A stretch of 36,071 nt of DNA from Candidatus Altimarinota bacterium (GCA_012031035.1 JAAUUT010000051.1:1-36071), one strand, 5' to 3'. Positions 10,051 through 20,386 are shown, counted from the first letter of the stretch. Notes: a model not told the origin generated them from the sequence alone. Translations and numbers: made by a program.

Positions 10051-10078
10051 GTAAAGACGCGAAATTTCGCGTCTTTAC
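10051..10078. repeat. Perfect 28-base palindrome
   Basis: GTAAAGACGCGAAA (10051-10064) is followed directly by its exact reverse complement (10065-10078). Palindromes with this GACGCGAAATTTCGCGTC core are common dispersed elements in cyanobacterial genomes. Placed 20 bases after the ATP-grasp stop codon, it may also work as a transcription stop. Confidence 0.65.
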
Positions 10079-10130
10079 AAAGTTCAAAGTTCAAAAGTAT
10101 AGTATTTCAATCATAAACATTTTACCCAAT

Positions 10131-10200
10131 CACCAGTCCCCAATTACCAATCACCAGTCCCCAATTACCAATCCCCAGTCCCCAATTACCAATCCCCAAC
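10131..10200. repeat. 21-base tandem repeat, three copies plus part
   Basis: Three head-to-tail copies of a 21-base unit of the form CACCAGTCCCC-AATTACCAAT (10131-10151, 10152-10172, 10173-10193), with a partial fourth to 10200. The third copy differs at one base. It lies directly against the stop codon of the convergent CHAT gene. Such CCAGTCCCCAATTACC repeats are common between cyanobacterial genes; no spacers, so not CRISPR. Confidence 0.75.
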
Positions 10201-10201
10201 C

Positions 10202-12932
10202 CTACTGCCAATTGCCGACCAAAACGTAAGGGGCCCAATAATAGGGATGAGGAGGTAGGTCTTTGAGTTCGTCAAAGGGAGGTCTGCTTTTAAGGGAGTT
10301 TAGGAGCGATCGCTGAGCTATTTTAAGGGCACTTAATTTTTTCATCTGTGGTCTTTTTAACTCTTGGTAAAATTGAGTCATCAGTGCAGCCGTAGACGCA
10401 TCTTCCACAGCCCAAAGCGTTGCCAGCGTGCTGCGTGCCCCAGAACGTATAGCTACTCCTGCTAAGCCTAAAACTGCCCGTTCGTCTCCCGTTGCCGTTT
10501 CGCAAGCACTTAGGACGAGAAGTTCGAGATCGCTTGTTTTTTCGGTTCTAAGTAAGGTACTTAATTTTTCAATATCGATACTATTGCCATCTCCTGTAAT
10601 AATAAAGTTCTTTTGGGGGTTAGAACTAAACAAACCGTGAGTAGCTAAATGCACGATAGGAAAATTTGATTGAAGCTGACTTTGGAATGTTGTTACGGTA
10701 AACTCTCGATTGAGAAGTTTTTCGGAAGCTGGAAAAGCTTGTGCGATCGCGTTTAATTCTGTGGGAACATTCACCAAAGCCGGAAAAATTTCTCCTTGGA
10801 CTTGAATCTGTTGGCTGACTCCAGCAGCTAAAACTTTAAGTTCTTGTCTCTGGGATTGTCTGAGATCCATCAGTTGCAAACTTGGAACCAAAGCAATGCC
10901 GTATTTTTCGATCGCGTATTGTTTGCCGTCATACAAAGCCGCCATCGGAACTCGCTGCAATTGACCGTTGAGTACAAAAACTAAATTTTGAGTTTGGCTA
11001 GCTTTCAAAGCTACTTCAAACGGTCGAATTAACCAATCATAAATCTGCGTAAAAATTGGCAAAAGTTGCTGGAGATTCTCTTTTAATTCTTGAGGTTCGG
11101 GATTCGCAGTGGCTAAAATATTGCGAGCGGAGTTATTAACAGTGATGTTGTCTAAATAATCGTAGAGGCGATCGAGCGTTTCGTTAACTTCTATTTCGCT
11201 AATCGGAATAACTGCTTCTTCTAAGGGTTTTCCTGGCAAAGAAAGAATAACTTCTATCCGATCTTTCAAAACTATCGGATAGATGACGGCCGATTGGGGA
11301 TCGATCTCGTCGATTTGTACGGCGACATCGGTTTCTTGCGAACAAGGATCTTGAAAGAAGTTATCTAGTTCTGCGAGTTGTAGAGATTCGATCGCGCGAC
11401 GGGCTAATTCTAACCGACTATTTGTATTTTGAAGGTTAGATTGTTTTCTCGCTGGATCGGGATTGACTAACACTAGGTTACTTAATTCCTCTGGCGCGAG
11501 ATCGGATTGTAAAAGTAAATCTGCTAATTCTAAATAGACGGGTTTGACTTCTTGAAGAAAATCAAACTGAACGTCGCGATTATTAGCATTTAAATCGTTG
11601 CGCAGAGATTGCAGGGTGTTAAAAGCTGAAGCATAAGACGTCGATCGCGCCTTTTAGTATCTCCCTGTTTCCTTAATAAACTACCTAACTGAGATTGCCA
11701 AAGATAGGTGATTTCCCTAGCATCTCCAAAACTATTTTCTTGTTGAGATAAAATCAGCGCTTCTTGTGTGAGTTTGGTAGCCTTATCTAATTGTTGGGAG
11801 CGATCGTATAATTTGCCAAGATAGCCGAGAGCGTAAGATTCTGCCCGCACGTCTTCTAAAGTACGCGCCTGTTGCAGTGCCATTTCGAGAACGGGTTCTA
11901 CTTTGTCTATCTGTTTGCTTTGTATTAAACTTTGTGCAAAGTTAATTCGAGCGTAGATAGCAGCGCGACTAGGAGCAAGGGTAGCTAGGTTAGATTCAAT
12001 TTTACTTTGCTCTTTCAGTTCTTCCTCACTCAGCTTCCTTTCAAGGGCAGATAAAAAATTCTTACCCATCTCTACTGACTCAAACTCATTAAATCTCGAC
12101 CAAGAAGCGATACGTCGATTCGCTTGGTCAGTCCACCATTTTTGGAGGTCGAGTAATAGTTTTAAATGATTGAGTTGTGCTTGCAATCGGGGAATGGGAG
12201 AAGACGATGCAACTGTAGCTGCTTGGTTGTAAGCATTGAATGCTGGCTGATAGGGAGCTAAAACTGCTTCTTGGGATTGGCGTTCGATAATTTCAGTAAT
12301 TGCCTCGTAGTCGCTGCGATCGCGTATTTGGTTGCCGATCGCGCGTTCGGTATTGCCTAAACTGAGTAAAGTAGCGCTCTCTTCAGACGTATTTTTAGCG
12401 ATTGTCCAACTAAGTTGCAAAACGGCTTGCGACTGTTCTAAAATGCCCTGTCTTCGCAACACGTCGCCAAGGCTGCGCAAACCAATCGCTTGAGTTAAAG
12501 AAAACGTTTTTTGTAGCGGGTAAAGAGATACAAGAAAGCGATCGATTTGTTCTGGACTGCAATCTGGCGTTTCGATCGCAAAAGCTTGCAAGAGAGTGTT
12601 ACAAGCCCGTGGATACAATCCCAATTCTTGAAGCGCTTGTGCCCTATTAATTAGGCTTTTAGTCATTCCCTCGCGATCGCTGCTGTTTCGTAAGCTTGAG
12701 CGGCTTCTTGCCAAAGTTGCGCGGCTTCGTCGAATTTTTTTGTATTGTAACGTTGTTGTCCTTTCTGTGCCAGTTCTAAAGCATGACTCGAAGAATTCGC
12801 CCAAACAGGAGTATACAGAGCTAATATTAGACCAAATAAAGCTAAAAGAATAAAGATGGCAATACGACGATAAGAAGATTTGCCATACCTAAATCTTATA
12901 TTCAGCTTTGAGTTTGATGAAAAACATCCCAT
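10202..12932 (-). pseudogene. Exported TPR-CHAT (caspase-like) protein, frameshifted as read
   Basis: One gene in three frames. It begins MGCFSSNSKLN (ATG at 12932), with a signal or anchor segment (IFILLALFGLILALYTPVWA, about residues 26-46). TPR helices follow (ALELAQKGQQRYNTKKFDEA; later AESYALGYLGKLYDRSQQLDKAT), then a C-terminal CHAT domain. CHAT domains are caspase-fold peptidases: the His is in HLATHG (codon 10637-10639) and the Cys in LSACET (codon 10502-10504), so the dyad is kept. The end, HPYYWAPYVLVGNWQ, is typical. Frame breaks: a missing base beside HIP1 at 12673-12680 (YETA then GDREGMTKS), and a second shift at 11638-11656 inside a damaged HIP1-like stretch. Repaired length is about 910. 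Same strand as TpsB, 125 bases downstream of it, so probably part of the TPS unit. Expected in the periplasm. Confidence 0.88.
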
Positions 12933-12956
12933 TTTTGTATTATGTGTATTTGTAGT

Positions 12957-12973
12957 GCGAGCATCTTGCTCGC
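12957..12973. repeat. Hairpin repeat GCGAGCA-TCT-TGCTCGC
   Basis: A perfect 7-base-pair stem with a 3-base loop lies in the 125-base gap between the TpsB and CHAT genes. The rest of the gap carries ACTTCCGACTT and GCAGCGAAGCGAAGG motifs, also common cyanobacterial intergenic repeats. It may reduce read-through within the operon; there is no T-tract on either side. Confidence 0.5.
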
Positions 12974-13057
12974 TTATAAATAACTTCCGACTTCCGAACT
13001 CCGCCGCGCACGCAGCGAAGCGAAGGAGCAGCGCCGACTTCATCAATACTTCCGACT

Positions 13058-14815
13058 TTAAAAAGGGCTATATTGTATTTGAAAATATACGCCATTTTCT
13101 TGTAAAGTTCGTTTATTTGAATCAATATCTGTTAACGGAATCCCCCAATCCAAACGAGCCGTAAAGTTATCTCCTATTTGCCAAAGTAATCCGAGTCCTA
13201 TTCCTAATAAATTACTAGGATTTGGATTGTCGCGATCGCTATTCCAAACTTTGCCAAAATCAATAAATGGCGCTACTTGCAAAGTGCCTTGTCCGTCTGG
13301 AACTCGAAGAATTGGTACGCGAAGTTCTGCGGAAACCAAAAAGCCATTATCAGCCAGCAAAGCATCTTGACGATAACCGCGTATTGTTGTTTGACCCCCT
13401 AAACTAAATTGCTCTCTCGATAACAGAGAAACGCTTGACAGTTGTATATCCGAACGAAGCAATAGAGTAGGACTCGATTCTGGGTCGTCTGTTTCCACAT
13501 CCAAACGACGCAAATACAAGAATTGCCCGCGCCAGAGAAAAAATCGGCTGTCGGGTTCTTCGTCGTTAACCGTAGCATCAAAGGTCCCGATACCCAGGCT
13601 AAACTGAGAACGAGCAGCCAAAACATCTTGACGGCTGCGCTGAAGCCATTCTTGCGCGAAATTGAATTCGGTGATGCGGGTTTCTCCTTTTTCATTAGCG
13701 CCTGGAAATAGGGGAAAATCGATTCCCTGAATCGAAGCATCGCTTTCGCGCCTCGCTGCTGTCAAGCTCAACGCCAGTTCTTGAGTAACTTCAGAAGTAG
13801 CCCTGCGCAGCACGGGTTGACGATAAGTTAACTCAAAGTCGCGAGATTCCACCTCAATATCGAAATCGTCCAACGGCGGTTCGATAATCTCGTTATTGGT
13901 ATATTGGAAGCGAAAATCCAGGGTTCCATTGTAGGAATTAATCGGCAAGCTATAACTAGTCTCAATGCGATCGCTACCATCGGTATTGTAATACGCTGCA
14001 CTGATGCGATCGCCGAGTCCGAAAAGATTAGCCTCCGCAATTTCGATACCGCGCTCGAAAGTCCCGACGCTAGGGTTACGATTATTATTAAGATCTAATC
14101 TGACGCTAAAGGTATCCGCCCCAACCGCCGAAACCTGCAAAAGATTCGTTCCAGGTTTAGTTCCCGCAGAGAGTTCGGCTTTCAAACTATCAATTAAAGG
14201 ATCGAGTTGCAGCAATTGCAGTGCTTCTTGAAGGCGGTTGACATTGAGAGGCTTTTCGGTGGCGATTTCAAGACGACTGCGCACGTAGTTTGGATTTAAC
14301 CTTCCTTCGGTAACATTAACTTCGATCGCTTCTAAACTGCCTTCAACGACTTGAATCTTGACAACGCCTGTTTGAATTTCTTGAGCGGGGATGTACGCCC
14401 CTGATGTAATATATCCCTTCTGTACGTAAAATTCTGTAATTTTATTGGCTGCTTGCAGGAGTTGAGCGAACACGACGGGTTTGCCAATATACTCGGCAAC
14501 GGCTTTGTTTAATTCTTCTTGAGAGAAGGCGCTATTACCGACAAACTCGAACCGTTCGACGGTAATAGTCCCCCGTATGTCGAGGACTTCTTCGGGCGTT
14601 GGAGGGGCTATTGGAGCTTGCTGAAGGGGTTTTTCCGTTGGGGGTAAGGGACTCGGCAGGGGTTGTTCGGGGGCGGGCGGATTGATACGAGGAATAGACT
14701 GCGATCGCGCTGCGGGAGTATTGCTGAATAAAGAAAATAAAGAAAGATAAGAGGATAAAAAGAATAAACCTCTCACAGAAATATTAGGACAGTTATAGCC
14801 TTCATCCCGCATCAT
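13058..14815 (-). CDS. TpsB outer-membrane transporter (ShlB/FhaC/HecB family)
   Basis: Protein of 585 residues that exports its TpsA partner across the outer membrane (type Vb secretion, Omp85 superfamily). Order: export signal (FFLSSYLSLFSLF, 18-30), a Pro-rich linker (about 41-75, in place of the helix H1 region), POTRA 1 (about 86-160, VERFEFVGNSAFS), POTRA 2 (about 163-235), then a 16-strand barrel to the C-terminus. The barrel ends YFQIQYSPF with a terminal Phe, the usual BAM signal. The L6 lid motif is R479-G-Y. It starts ATGATG three bases after the TpsA stop, so the two are almost certainly co-translated. Here TpsA precedes TpsB. Intact frame. Confidence 0.93.
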   Translation of the reverse strand: MMRDEGYNCPNISVRGLFFLSSYLSLFSLFSNTPAARSQSIPRINPPAPEQPLPSPLPPTEKPLQQAPIAPPTPEEVLDIRGTITVERFEFVGNSAFSQEELNKAVAEYIGKPVVFAQLLQAANKITEFYVQKGYITSGAYIPAQEIQTGVVKIQVVEGSLEAIEVNVTEGRLNPNYVRSRLEIATEKPLNVNRLQEALQLLQLDPLIDSLKAELSAGTKPGTNLLQVSAVGADTFSVRLDLNNNRNPSVGTFERGIEIAEANLFGLGDRISAAYYNTDGSDRIETSYSLPINSYNGTLDFRFQYTNNEIIEPPLDDFDIEVESRDFELTYRQPVLRRATSEVTQELALSLTAARRESDASIQGIDFPLFPGANEKGETRITEFNFAQEWLQRSRQDVLAARSQFSLGIGTFDATVNDEEPDSRFFLWRGQFLYLRRLDVETDDPESSPTLLLRSDIQLSSVSLLSREQFSLGGQTTIRGYRQDALLADNGFLVSAELRVPILRVPDGQGTLQVAPFIDFGKVWNSDRDNPNPSNLLGIGLGLLWQIGDNFTARLDWGIPLTDIDSNKRTLQENGVYFQIQYSPF

Positions 14816-14818
14816 AAT

Positions 14819-17800
14819 TTACTTAGAACGACAATTTTGTGAAGTTAACCCAGAACTGTAGGGAGAAGTAACTGGGGCTTGGGCAGCGAGAACAACTGCA
14901 CCGCGATCGTTGACATACCAACCTCTTGCTGGGGGTGGTAGCTCTGACTTATCTGCTACTCGTTCGGTTCCGGTCGTTGTTGCTTCCGCATCAAGAGACT
15001 CAAAACTAATCAACGCCTCGCTGCTAAGGGCTTCGCTGGGTCGAGGCGGCAGTCCTCCGCGTCCGGTGATAGTAAACTCGCTGCTAGTTTGTCTCGGTGC
15101 CGCTGCACAGGCAAGCGCGACCACATCTTCGGGCTGGGTGACTTTTTCGAGTACATCTAGCACTTCTAAATTGGTATCCACATCTGGCGTAAAAACCTCT
15201 ACAACCCCATCTAGTCCAAGGTCAGAAGCAGCACTAATCTGACAGTCGGTGCATTGAAATAATGCTTGCGTACTAATATCAATATTTCCTCCTCTACCTT
15301 GTCTTGCATTGGCAAAGATATTGCTATTTTCAAACAGCAATAAAGCGCCTGCATCAATTGAGATATTCCCCCCATTACCCGTTCCGCCTGCTTGGGCAGA
15401 AATTTGGCTGCCACGACTCAATTGCAGAGACTCATCCACTCGCAAGTTAATGTTTCCCCCTTGACCGGATTGAGTTGCTGCGGTGAGACTACCTTCGTTA
15501 TCCAAAGAAAGGGAGCGAGCCTTAATATTAAGCTCTCCTGCATTACCAAACCCCTGATTGGTAACGCCTATCTGCGCTCCATCAGAGACAACCAAGCGCC
15601 CCGTGTTAATGTTTACGTTTCCAGATGTTCCACTCGGAACTGGTGGCAGATTAAAAATTTGTCGGAAAAATTCGCTCTCAATCGTAGCGCCAGAGCTAAT
15701 CAAGCTCGTCCCTGGCGTTGCGCCGCTTACCTCTACAGATTGGGGCGCATTAATCGTAATATTTCCAGCCGAACCAGTAGCGACTGTTGAAGCATCGATC
15801 CTTCCTCCATCACGAACGACTAATCTAGGAGCGTTAATCGTCACGTCGCCAGCATCGCCAGCATTAAATGTTGAAACCCCTAACAGGCTGGGTGCCACTT
15901 GACTTAGTTCTACTCCGATAACTTCTACCGATTCAGTGGCATTGACCGTTACATCTCCGCCATTGCCCGGTCCAAAGGTTCCGGCTGAAACGATTCCGCC
16001 ATCGAAAAGCTGTAGTCGCTCGGTCGAAATCGTAACATTTCCTGACTTACCAGAACCATAGCTTGAAGCGCTCGCAAAGCTAAGCAAACCGGGATTGAAA
16101 GGTGACGCACCAATAACTTGCATCGATTCAGCAGCATTAATGGCAATATTGCCCCCGACTCCATTGGTAAAGGTGGCAGTAGAAATTCTCGCGCCACCCT
16201 GAATAACTAACTGTTCGGTAAAAATTTCAATTCCTCCTCCCCGATTTTCTCCTACAGTAACCGGAGAAAAAATAGTCGGTCTTCCCAATCTGACCGAGCC
16301 GCCTAATTCGGCTGTAATAGCGCCTGCGTTATCTAAAACAACAGAGCGAGCATTAAGTCTCACGTTTCCTAAAAGTCCCCTTCCCTCATTGCTCGTTGTG
16401 ATGAGAGCGCCATCAGTTACTTTCAATTGTCCTGTTTTGATGGTTAAGTCTCCAGATGCGCCTTCTGGTAGAGGAAACTGACCAAAACGCTGTTCGTCTA
16501 CTCGATTAGCTGAGGAAGCTATTGTACTAGGCGCTTGCGATTGCGATGCCGTTCCCATCACTTCGACGAATTCGGAAGCATGAATGGTAATATCGCCAGC
16601 CGCCCCGCCTGCAAAGGTAGAAGCACCAACTTTCGCCCCATCTCGCACCGACAATTTTCCTGTTTTAACATTGATGTTTCCGGCTGGAGACGTGCTATAA
16701 GTTGACGCACTTAAAGAACTTCTAAAACGACCGTCTGGCGAAACTCCTATTAGTTCTATCCCTTCACTCGCATTAACGGTTAAATTTCCTCCTGCTCCGC
16801 CAGGGGCGATTTCGCCAATTCCTGTAATAACACCGCTTTGAGTCGATATTTCCGAACCATCGCGAATGACTACCCGTTTTGTATTAATTTCAAGGTTTCC
16901 TGCCCGACCCGTGCCCCTAACCGAGTTGGTCAACATTCCCGTTGGCGTTAGGGCCCCGACTGGCGTATTGCTCAGTTCTACAGATTCGCTCGCATTAATC
17001 CTTAAATCTCCTCCCGCTCCGCTGCCCAAAGTCGTAGTAACGATCGCCCCTCCATCTCGGATCGTTAACTTGCTGGTATCGAGGGTTATGCTTCCTGCCG
17101 AACCAGTCGTAAATGTCGTTCCGGCTAAACCAGAACCGCTCAGATCGATTCCTCGATTGGCTTTTATGCTTAGATTGCCTCCTTGTCCCTTGTCAAAGGT
17201 ACTCGTGGCAATCACAGCACCTTCCCTCAAATTCAACTGCTGAGTCTCGATGCTTAAGTTGCCTGCTTTACCCCCTGCAAGCGTTCCTGTAAATAAGCCA
17301 TTATTGGTATCGGGTAACTCATTAGCGCCCGTTAAAAATCTAGCGATCGCTGCTTGATAAACCTCAAATCCCTCGCCTACGAGTTCGACGGATTCAGAAG
17401 CGCGAATAATTAAATCTCCGCCCGCTCCTTGCCCTAATGAGGTTGTAGCGGCAAACGAGCCATTGCTGAAAATCAACCGGCCTGTTTCGAGGCTCAACTC
17501 TCCTGCTGCTTGGTTTCCGCCATTAATATTTGAGATCTGGCTTTGGTTATGTACCTCGATGAAATTGCTTGCCCGTAATTCAATACAACCGCCTCGACCG
17601 CCTATGTTTGGGACGGTTGCGGCTGTAATGCTAGCGCGATCGCTCAAAAAAATCGATCCAGCATTGACGATCGCATCTCCTGCATCGCCTCGTCCTTCAT
17701 TTGCCGCCGCGATTAGACCGCCATCAGTCACTCTCAAGCTATTTGTATTAATGGTTACGTTCCCCGACATGCCACTGGGTAGGGATGGTAAGCCAAAAAG

Positions 17801-19432
17801 CTGCTGTAAGCTTGGCACGACTTTATCGGCAGATGAGGAAATGGCACTCGGCTCTCTCTGTGTTGGTTCTGTACCTGTTATTTCTACGGATTCGGAAGCG
17901 TTAATATTAATATTCCCTGCCGCCCCACTGGCTAAGGTAACGGCAATAACACCTCCTCCGTCGCGAACAGTTAATTTTTGCGTATCGACGGTTAAGTTCC
18001 CTGCATTGCCGCTATTAAATGCCGAAGCGATTAACCCACTGGGCAAAAATGAGGTGGGTTCTCCGCCGACGATTTCAATCGTATCAATGGCTTTGACGTT
18101 CAAATTTCCGCCTCGACCAGACCCAAACGTTGCAGTAGCAACCGTGCCTCCCTCTGTCGCACTCAATCGCTTAGTTAACACGGTGTTGTGCCCCGAATCT
18201 CCAATTCCGAAGGTCGCAGCAACGATAGAGCTAGTCACGCTGGGATCGATCCGACTCGCTCCAGTAACTTGCAAGGAATCAGAAGTATTGATGTGGATAT
18301 TGCCGCCGGGTGCCCCAGAAAAGGTTTTTGCGACGATGGTTGCCCCATCCTTAACGTCTAATTGTCTGCTTGAGAGGTTAATATTTCCTCCCGCTCCCGC
18401 TCCTATGGTTTCATTGGTCAGACTGCTGCGGATCGTTCCATTGGGATTGGTTCCGCTAACGATTACGGATTCGGCGACATTGACATCGATCGCGCCTGCG
18501 GTTTGAGTTCCTTGATTTTGAATTAAGGCAAGCGAACCGTCGCGTATCGAAAGGTTCTGTCCTTGTAGGTGAATCGAACCTCCAGGAATCGACGAGCTAC
18601 TGCTGGCATCGACGAGTCCTTGCGATCGCATCGAGATGTCTTTAAAATTCGATATGCCTTGGTAATTGAAAATCCAACCTTGAGGCAAGGTCTGGAGAGC
18701 GACTGACCCATCTGCTACGCTCCCCAATTCAATCCTGCCGCCTTCTGCGGTTAGGGTGCCGCCTTCTAGATCGATACCGCCTCCAATTAAGGCTAAAGTC
18801 TGTCCCGATGATACTTGCAATCCAGTTGGTTTCGTACTTCTGATGAGCGGCGAGAAGAGCGGATCTCGAACCGTAAAATTGTGACCGGAACCTTGCACGC
18901 GAATGGGAGCCGGATTTTGTCCGAATTGCAATCCTACTGGAACGCTGACGGTTAGTAGCGAGTCCGATTGAGGGTTGGTGGCGCTAAATAGGGTTCCATC
19001 GGCAAACTTCAAACTATCCGCCGTGCTTGCTAGAAAAGAACCGCCGATTTGCAAGCGGGCGTTTGAGCCAAAATTAATGCCGTTTGGATTGATCAGAATA
19101 AAATTAGCTCCGTAGTTTTCTCGAATTAATCCATCTATATCAGAGATTGAGCCGCCTGTTACCCGACTGATAATATTAGCGACGTTACTGGCATTGGTCG
19201 CGTTTTTAAAAAAAGCTTCCCCGCCACGGGGAACGGAAAATTCTTTAAAGCTATGAAAGAGGTTGCCGCCAGCTTGTGTCCCGCCAGTAATCTCAAATGC
19301 ACCGCCCGCTTGTCTGATATTGGTTGGCAGAGTCCCATCCGAAGAGATTTGCGCTTGGGCGTGGCGATCGCTTATTGTCAATAACGTGGGAATCGCTATC
19401 AAAGTAAGAAGTTTGCCTGTAATCTTTTTCAT
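14819..19432 (-). CDS. TpsA-type filamentous haemagglutinin exoprotein
   Basis: Secreted protein of 1537 residues. Sec signal 1-27 (cleavage likely after AQA), TPS secretion domain about 30-270 with NPNGI at 115-119 and the usual GGNLFHSFKEFSVP motif, then a long right-handed beta-helix. The helix shows a repeating pattern of about 85-100 residues: GNITINASESVEV..., a variable serine/threonine-rich patch, then GGLIVVRDGGRI-type turns. The C-terminal region has CTDC, then ALACAAAP, TGRGGLPPRPSEALSS and CRSK, which is the usual end of cyanobacterial TPS proteins; a few Cys may form a disulphide lock. It should be displayed or released at the surface, perhaps for adhesion or filament contact. 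Exported by the TpsB encoded immediately downstream. The frame is intact over 4.6 kb. Confidence 0.93.
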   Translation of the reverse strand: MKKITGKLLTLIAIPTLLTISDRHAQAQISSDGTLPTNIRQAGGAFEITGGTQAGGNLFHSFKEFSVPRGGEAFFKNATNASNVANIISRVTGGSISDIDGLIRENYGANFILINPNGINFGSNARLQIGGSFLASTADSLKFADGTLFSATNPQSDSLLTVSVPVGLQFGQNPAPIRVQGSGHNFTVRDPLFSPLIRSTKPTGLQVSSGQTLALIGGGIDLEGGTLTAEGGRIELGSVADGSVALQTLPQGWIFNYQGISNFKDISMRSQGLVDASSSSSIPGGSIHLQGQNLSIRDGSLALIQNQGTQTAGAIDVNVAESVIVSGTNPNGTIRSSLTNETIGAGAGGNINLSSRQLDVKDGATIVAKTFSGAPGGNIHINTSDSLQVTGASRIDPSVTSSIVAATFGIGDSGHNTVLTKRLSATEGGTVATATFGSGRGGNLNVKAIDTIEIVGGEPTSFLPSGLIASAFNSGNAGNLTVDTQKLTVRDGGGVIAVTLASGAAGNININASESVEITGTEPTQREPSAISSSADKVVPSLQQLFGLPSLPSGMSGNVTINTNSLRVTDGGLIAAANEGRGDAGDAIVNAGSIFLSDRASITAATVPNIGGRGGCIELRASNFIEVHNQSQISNINGGNQAAGELSLETGRLIFSNGSFAATTSLGQGAGGDLIIRASESVELVGEGFEVYQAAIARFLTGANELPDTNNGLFTGTLAGGKAGNLSIETQQLNLREGAVIATSTFDKGQGGNLSIKANRGIDLSGSGLAGTTFTTGSAGSITLDTSKLTIRDGGAIVTTTLGSGAGGDLRINASESVELSNTPVGALTPTGMLTNSVRGTGRAGNLEINTKRVVIRDGSEISTQSGVITGIGEIAPGGAGGNLTVNASEGIELIGVSPDGRFRSSLSASTYSTSPAGNINVKTGKLSVRDGAKVGASTFAGGAAGDITIHASEFVEVMGTASQSQAPSTIASSANRVDEQRFGQFPLPEGASGDLTIKTGQLKVTDGALITTSNEGRGLLGNVRLNARSVVLDNAGAITAELGGSVRLGRPTIFSPVTVGENRGGGIEIFTEQLVIQGGARISTATFTNGVGGNIAINAAESMQVIGASPFNPGLLSFASASSYGSGKSGNVTISTERLQLFDGGIVSAGTFGPGNGGDVTVNATESVEVIGVELSQVAPSLLGVSTFNAGDAGDVTINAPRLVVRDGGRIDASTVATGSAGNITINAPQSVEVSGATPGTSLISSGATIESEFFRQIFNLPPVPSGTSGNVNINTGRLVVSDGAQIGVTNQGFGNAGELNIKARSLSLDNEGSLTAATQSGQGGNINLRVDESLQLSRGSQISAQAGGTGNGGNISIDAGALLLFENSNIFANARQGRGGNIDISTQALFQCTDCQISAASDLGLDGVVEVFTPDVDTNLEVLDVLEKVTQPEDVVALACAAAPRQTSSEFTITGRGGLPPRPSEALSSEALISFESLDAEATTTGTERVADKSELPPPARGWYVNDRGAVVLAAQAPVTSPYSSGLTSQNCRSK

Positions 19433-19714
19433 CTGAAGATAGGTGGTTGGTCAAAATTAAATTTACGCTTTCATCAAAAAAAATACATATTTACAAACAG
19501 AAAAAATCAATCCGATTTTTGTAACTATTTTTTCTGAAGCCTTCAGCAATGTAAAACTTATTTTTAATGTAAAACTTAATAAAAACAACACAACAATTAT
19601 TCGATATTTAAATAAATTACCTTACTGAATAAAATTGAAGCAATTTGTTTAAAAATAATAATATTGAGTGTATATTCAAGTTTAAAACTAGGTCAAGTTA
19701 AAGAAGAAATCATT
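19433..19714. promoter_or_regulatory. Divergent promoter region with direct repeat and palindrome
   Basis: 282 AT-rich bases between the TpsA gene (-) and the COP23 gene (+). A 13-base direct repeat AATGTAAAACTTA occurs at 19548-19560 and 19566-19578 (18-base period). Just beside it is a 13-base palindrome CTGAAG-C-CTTCAG (19534-19546). These are reasonable operator candidates for control of both genes. AAAGAAGAAAT precedes the COP23 ATG as a ribosome-binding site. Confidence 0.5.
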
Positions 19715-20236
19715 ATGAACGCGAAAAAATTTTGGCTTTCCTTAGGGACAATCCCAATACTGGTTGGAAATGCTGTTGCAGCATCGATTAATCCAGCTAC
19801 GGCTACGCCAGCAAATATTGCTTGCAAGACTGATAATAATACGCCAAGGGCGATCGCAACTTTCTCCGAACAAGGTACATCTAAAGAAATTGCTATTTTG
19901 AGCTTTCCCGCACAATATTTTTCCTCCCAAGCGGCTATAGAACATTGTCAAAAAACGGCAGCAACTTTGCAGGCACTGTACAGTAAGAAGAGTGGGGCAA
20001 AGTATTTAACGGCTGAAAAACTTAACGCTCGAACCGTCGTTTGTGCGGTAGAACGTAGAGGAATGGGTTGCGATCGCGACAGCGCTACAGTTTTGTTTGC
20101 GATTGACACAAAAGCAGACCCTTCACAAGCGCTCTACGATATGTTGGGTGATGAATTCAAGCAAGCACATCCACCCAGTCCTAGAACAGTGAGTCGCATT
20201 TACTCTAACATCCAACCGAGTTGGTGGCCCTGGTAA
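19715..20236 (+). CDS. COP23-domain exported protein
   Basis: Protein of 173 residues from ATG 19715; an in-frame TTG 17 codons upstream is less likely because it would precede the signal peptide MNAKKFWLSLGTIPILVGNAVAA. The mature part has four Cys in COP23 places (IACKTD, EHCQKTA, VVCAVERRGMGCDRD), probably two disulphides. COP23 is a membrane-associated 23 kDa protein first described from a Cyanothece with circadian expression; its function is unknown. The protein ends QPSWWPW. A second COP23 gene lies at 27980-28501 and ends RPTWWPF. It diverges from the TPS unit and converges on the TPR protein. Confidence 0.85.
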   Translation: MNAKKFWLSLGTIPILVGNAVAASINPATATPANIACKTDNNTPRAIATFSEQGTSKEIAILSFPAQYFSSQAAIEHCQKTAATLQALYSKKSGAKYLTAEKLNARTVVCAVERRGMGCDRDSATVLFAIDTKADPSQALYDMLGDEFKQAHPPSPRTVSRIYSNIQPSWWPW

Positions 20237-20238
20237 AG

Positions 20239-20286
20239 GGAAAAGGGAAAAGGGGAAAATATACACTCATCTTTTCCTTTTCCCCT
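20239..20286. terminator. Purine/pyrimidine hairpin between convergent genes
   Basis: GGGAAAAGGGGAAAA on the left can pair with CTTTTCCTTTTCCCC on the right with a small bulge, across a loop TATACACTCAT. It starts just after the COP23 stop, and the T-rich right arm would serve as a plus-strand terminator tail. Confidence 0.45.
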
Positions 20287-20386
20287 CGATGCTCTACTTC
20301 TCGGTCGAAGCAAGCTACCTGCTTTGCCTTCGCTCCCATCGCTAAGTGCGTATCCCCTACTAAAAAATCTCACTCACCAATCGCTT

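Noticed and set aside
10131..10200. CRISPR-like array
   Set aside because: The units are contiguous without spacers and only three copies; it is a simple tandem repeat of a kind common in cyanobacteria.
11638..12680. Programmed ribosomal frameshifting in the TPR-CHAT gene
   Set aside because: No slippery heptamer with downstream structure is seen, and the same kind of break at HIP1 occurs in unrelated genes.
17463..18506. 347-residue open frame on the plus strand opposite the TpsA gene
   Set aside because: It mirrors the repeated TpsA coding sequence; composition (Pro, Ala, Val runs) is that of an antisense frame and no family is recognisable. The opposite strand has a clear TPS domain and signal peptide.
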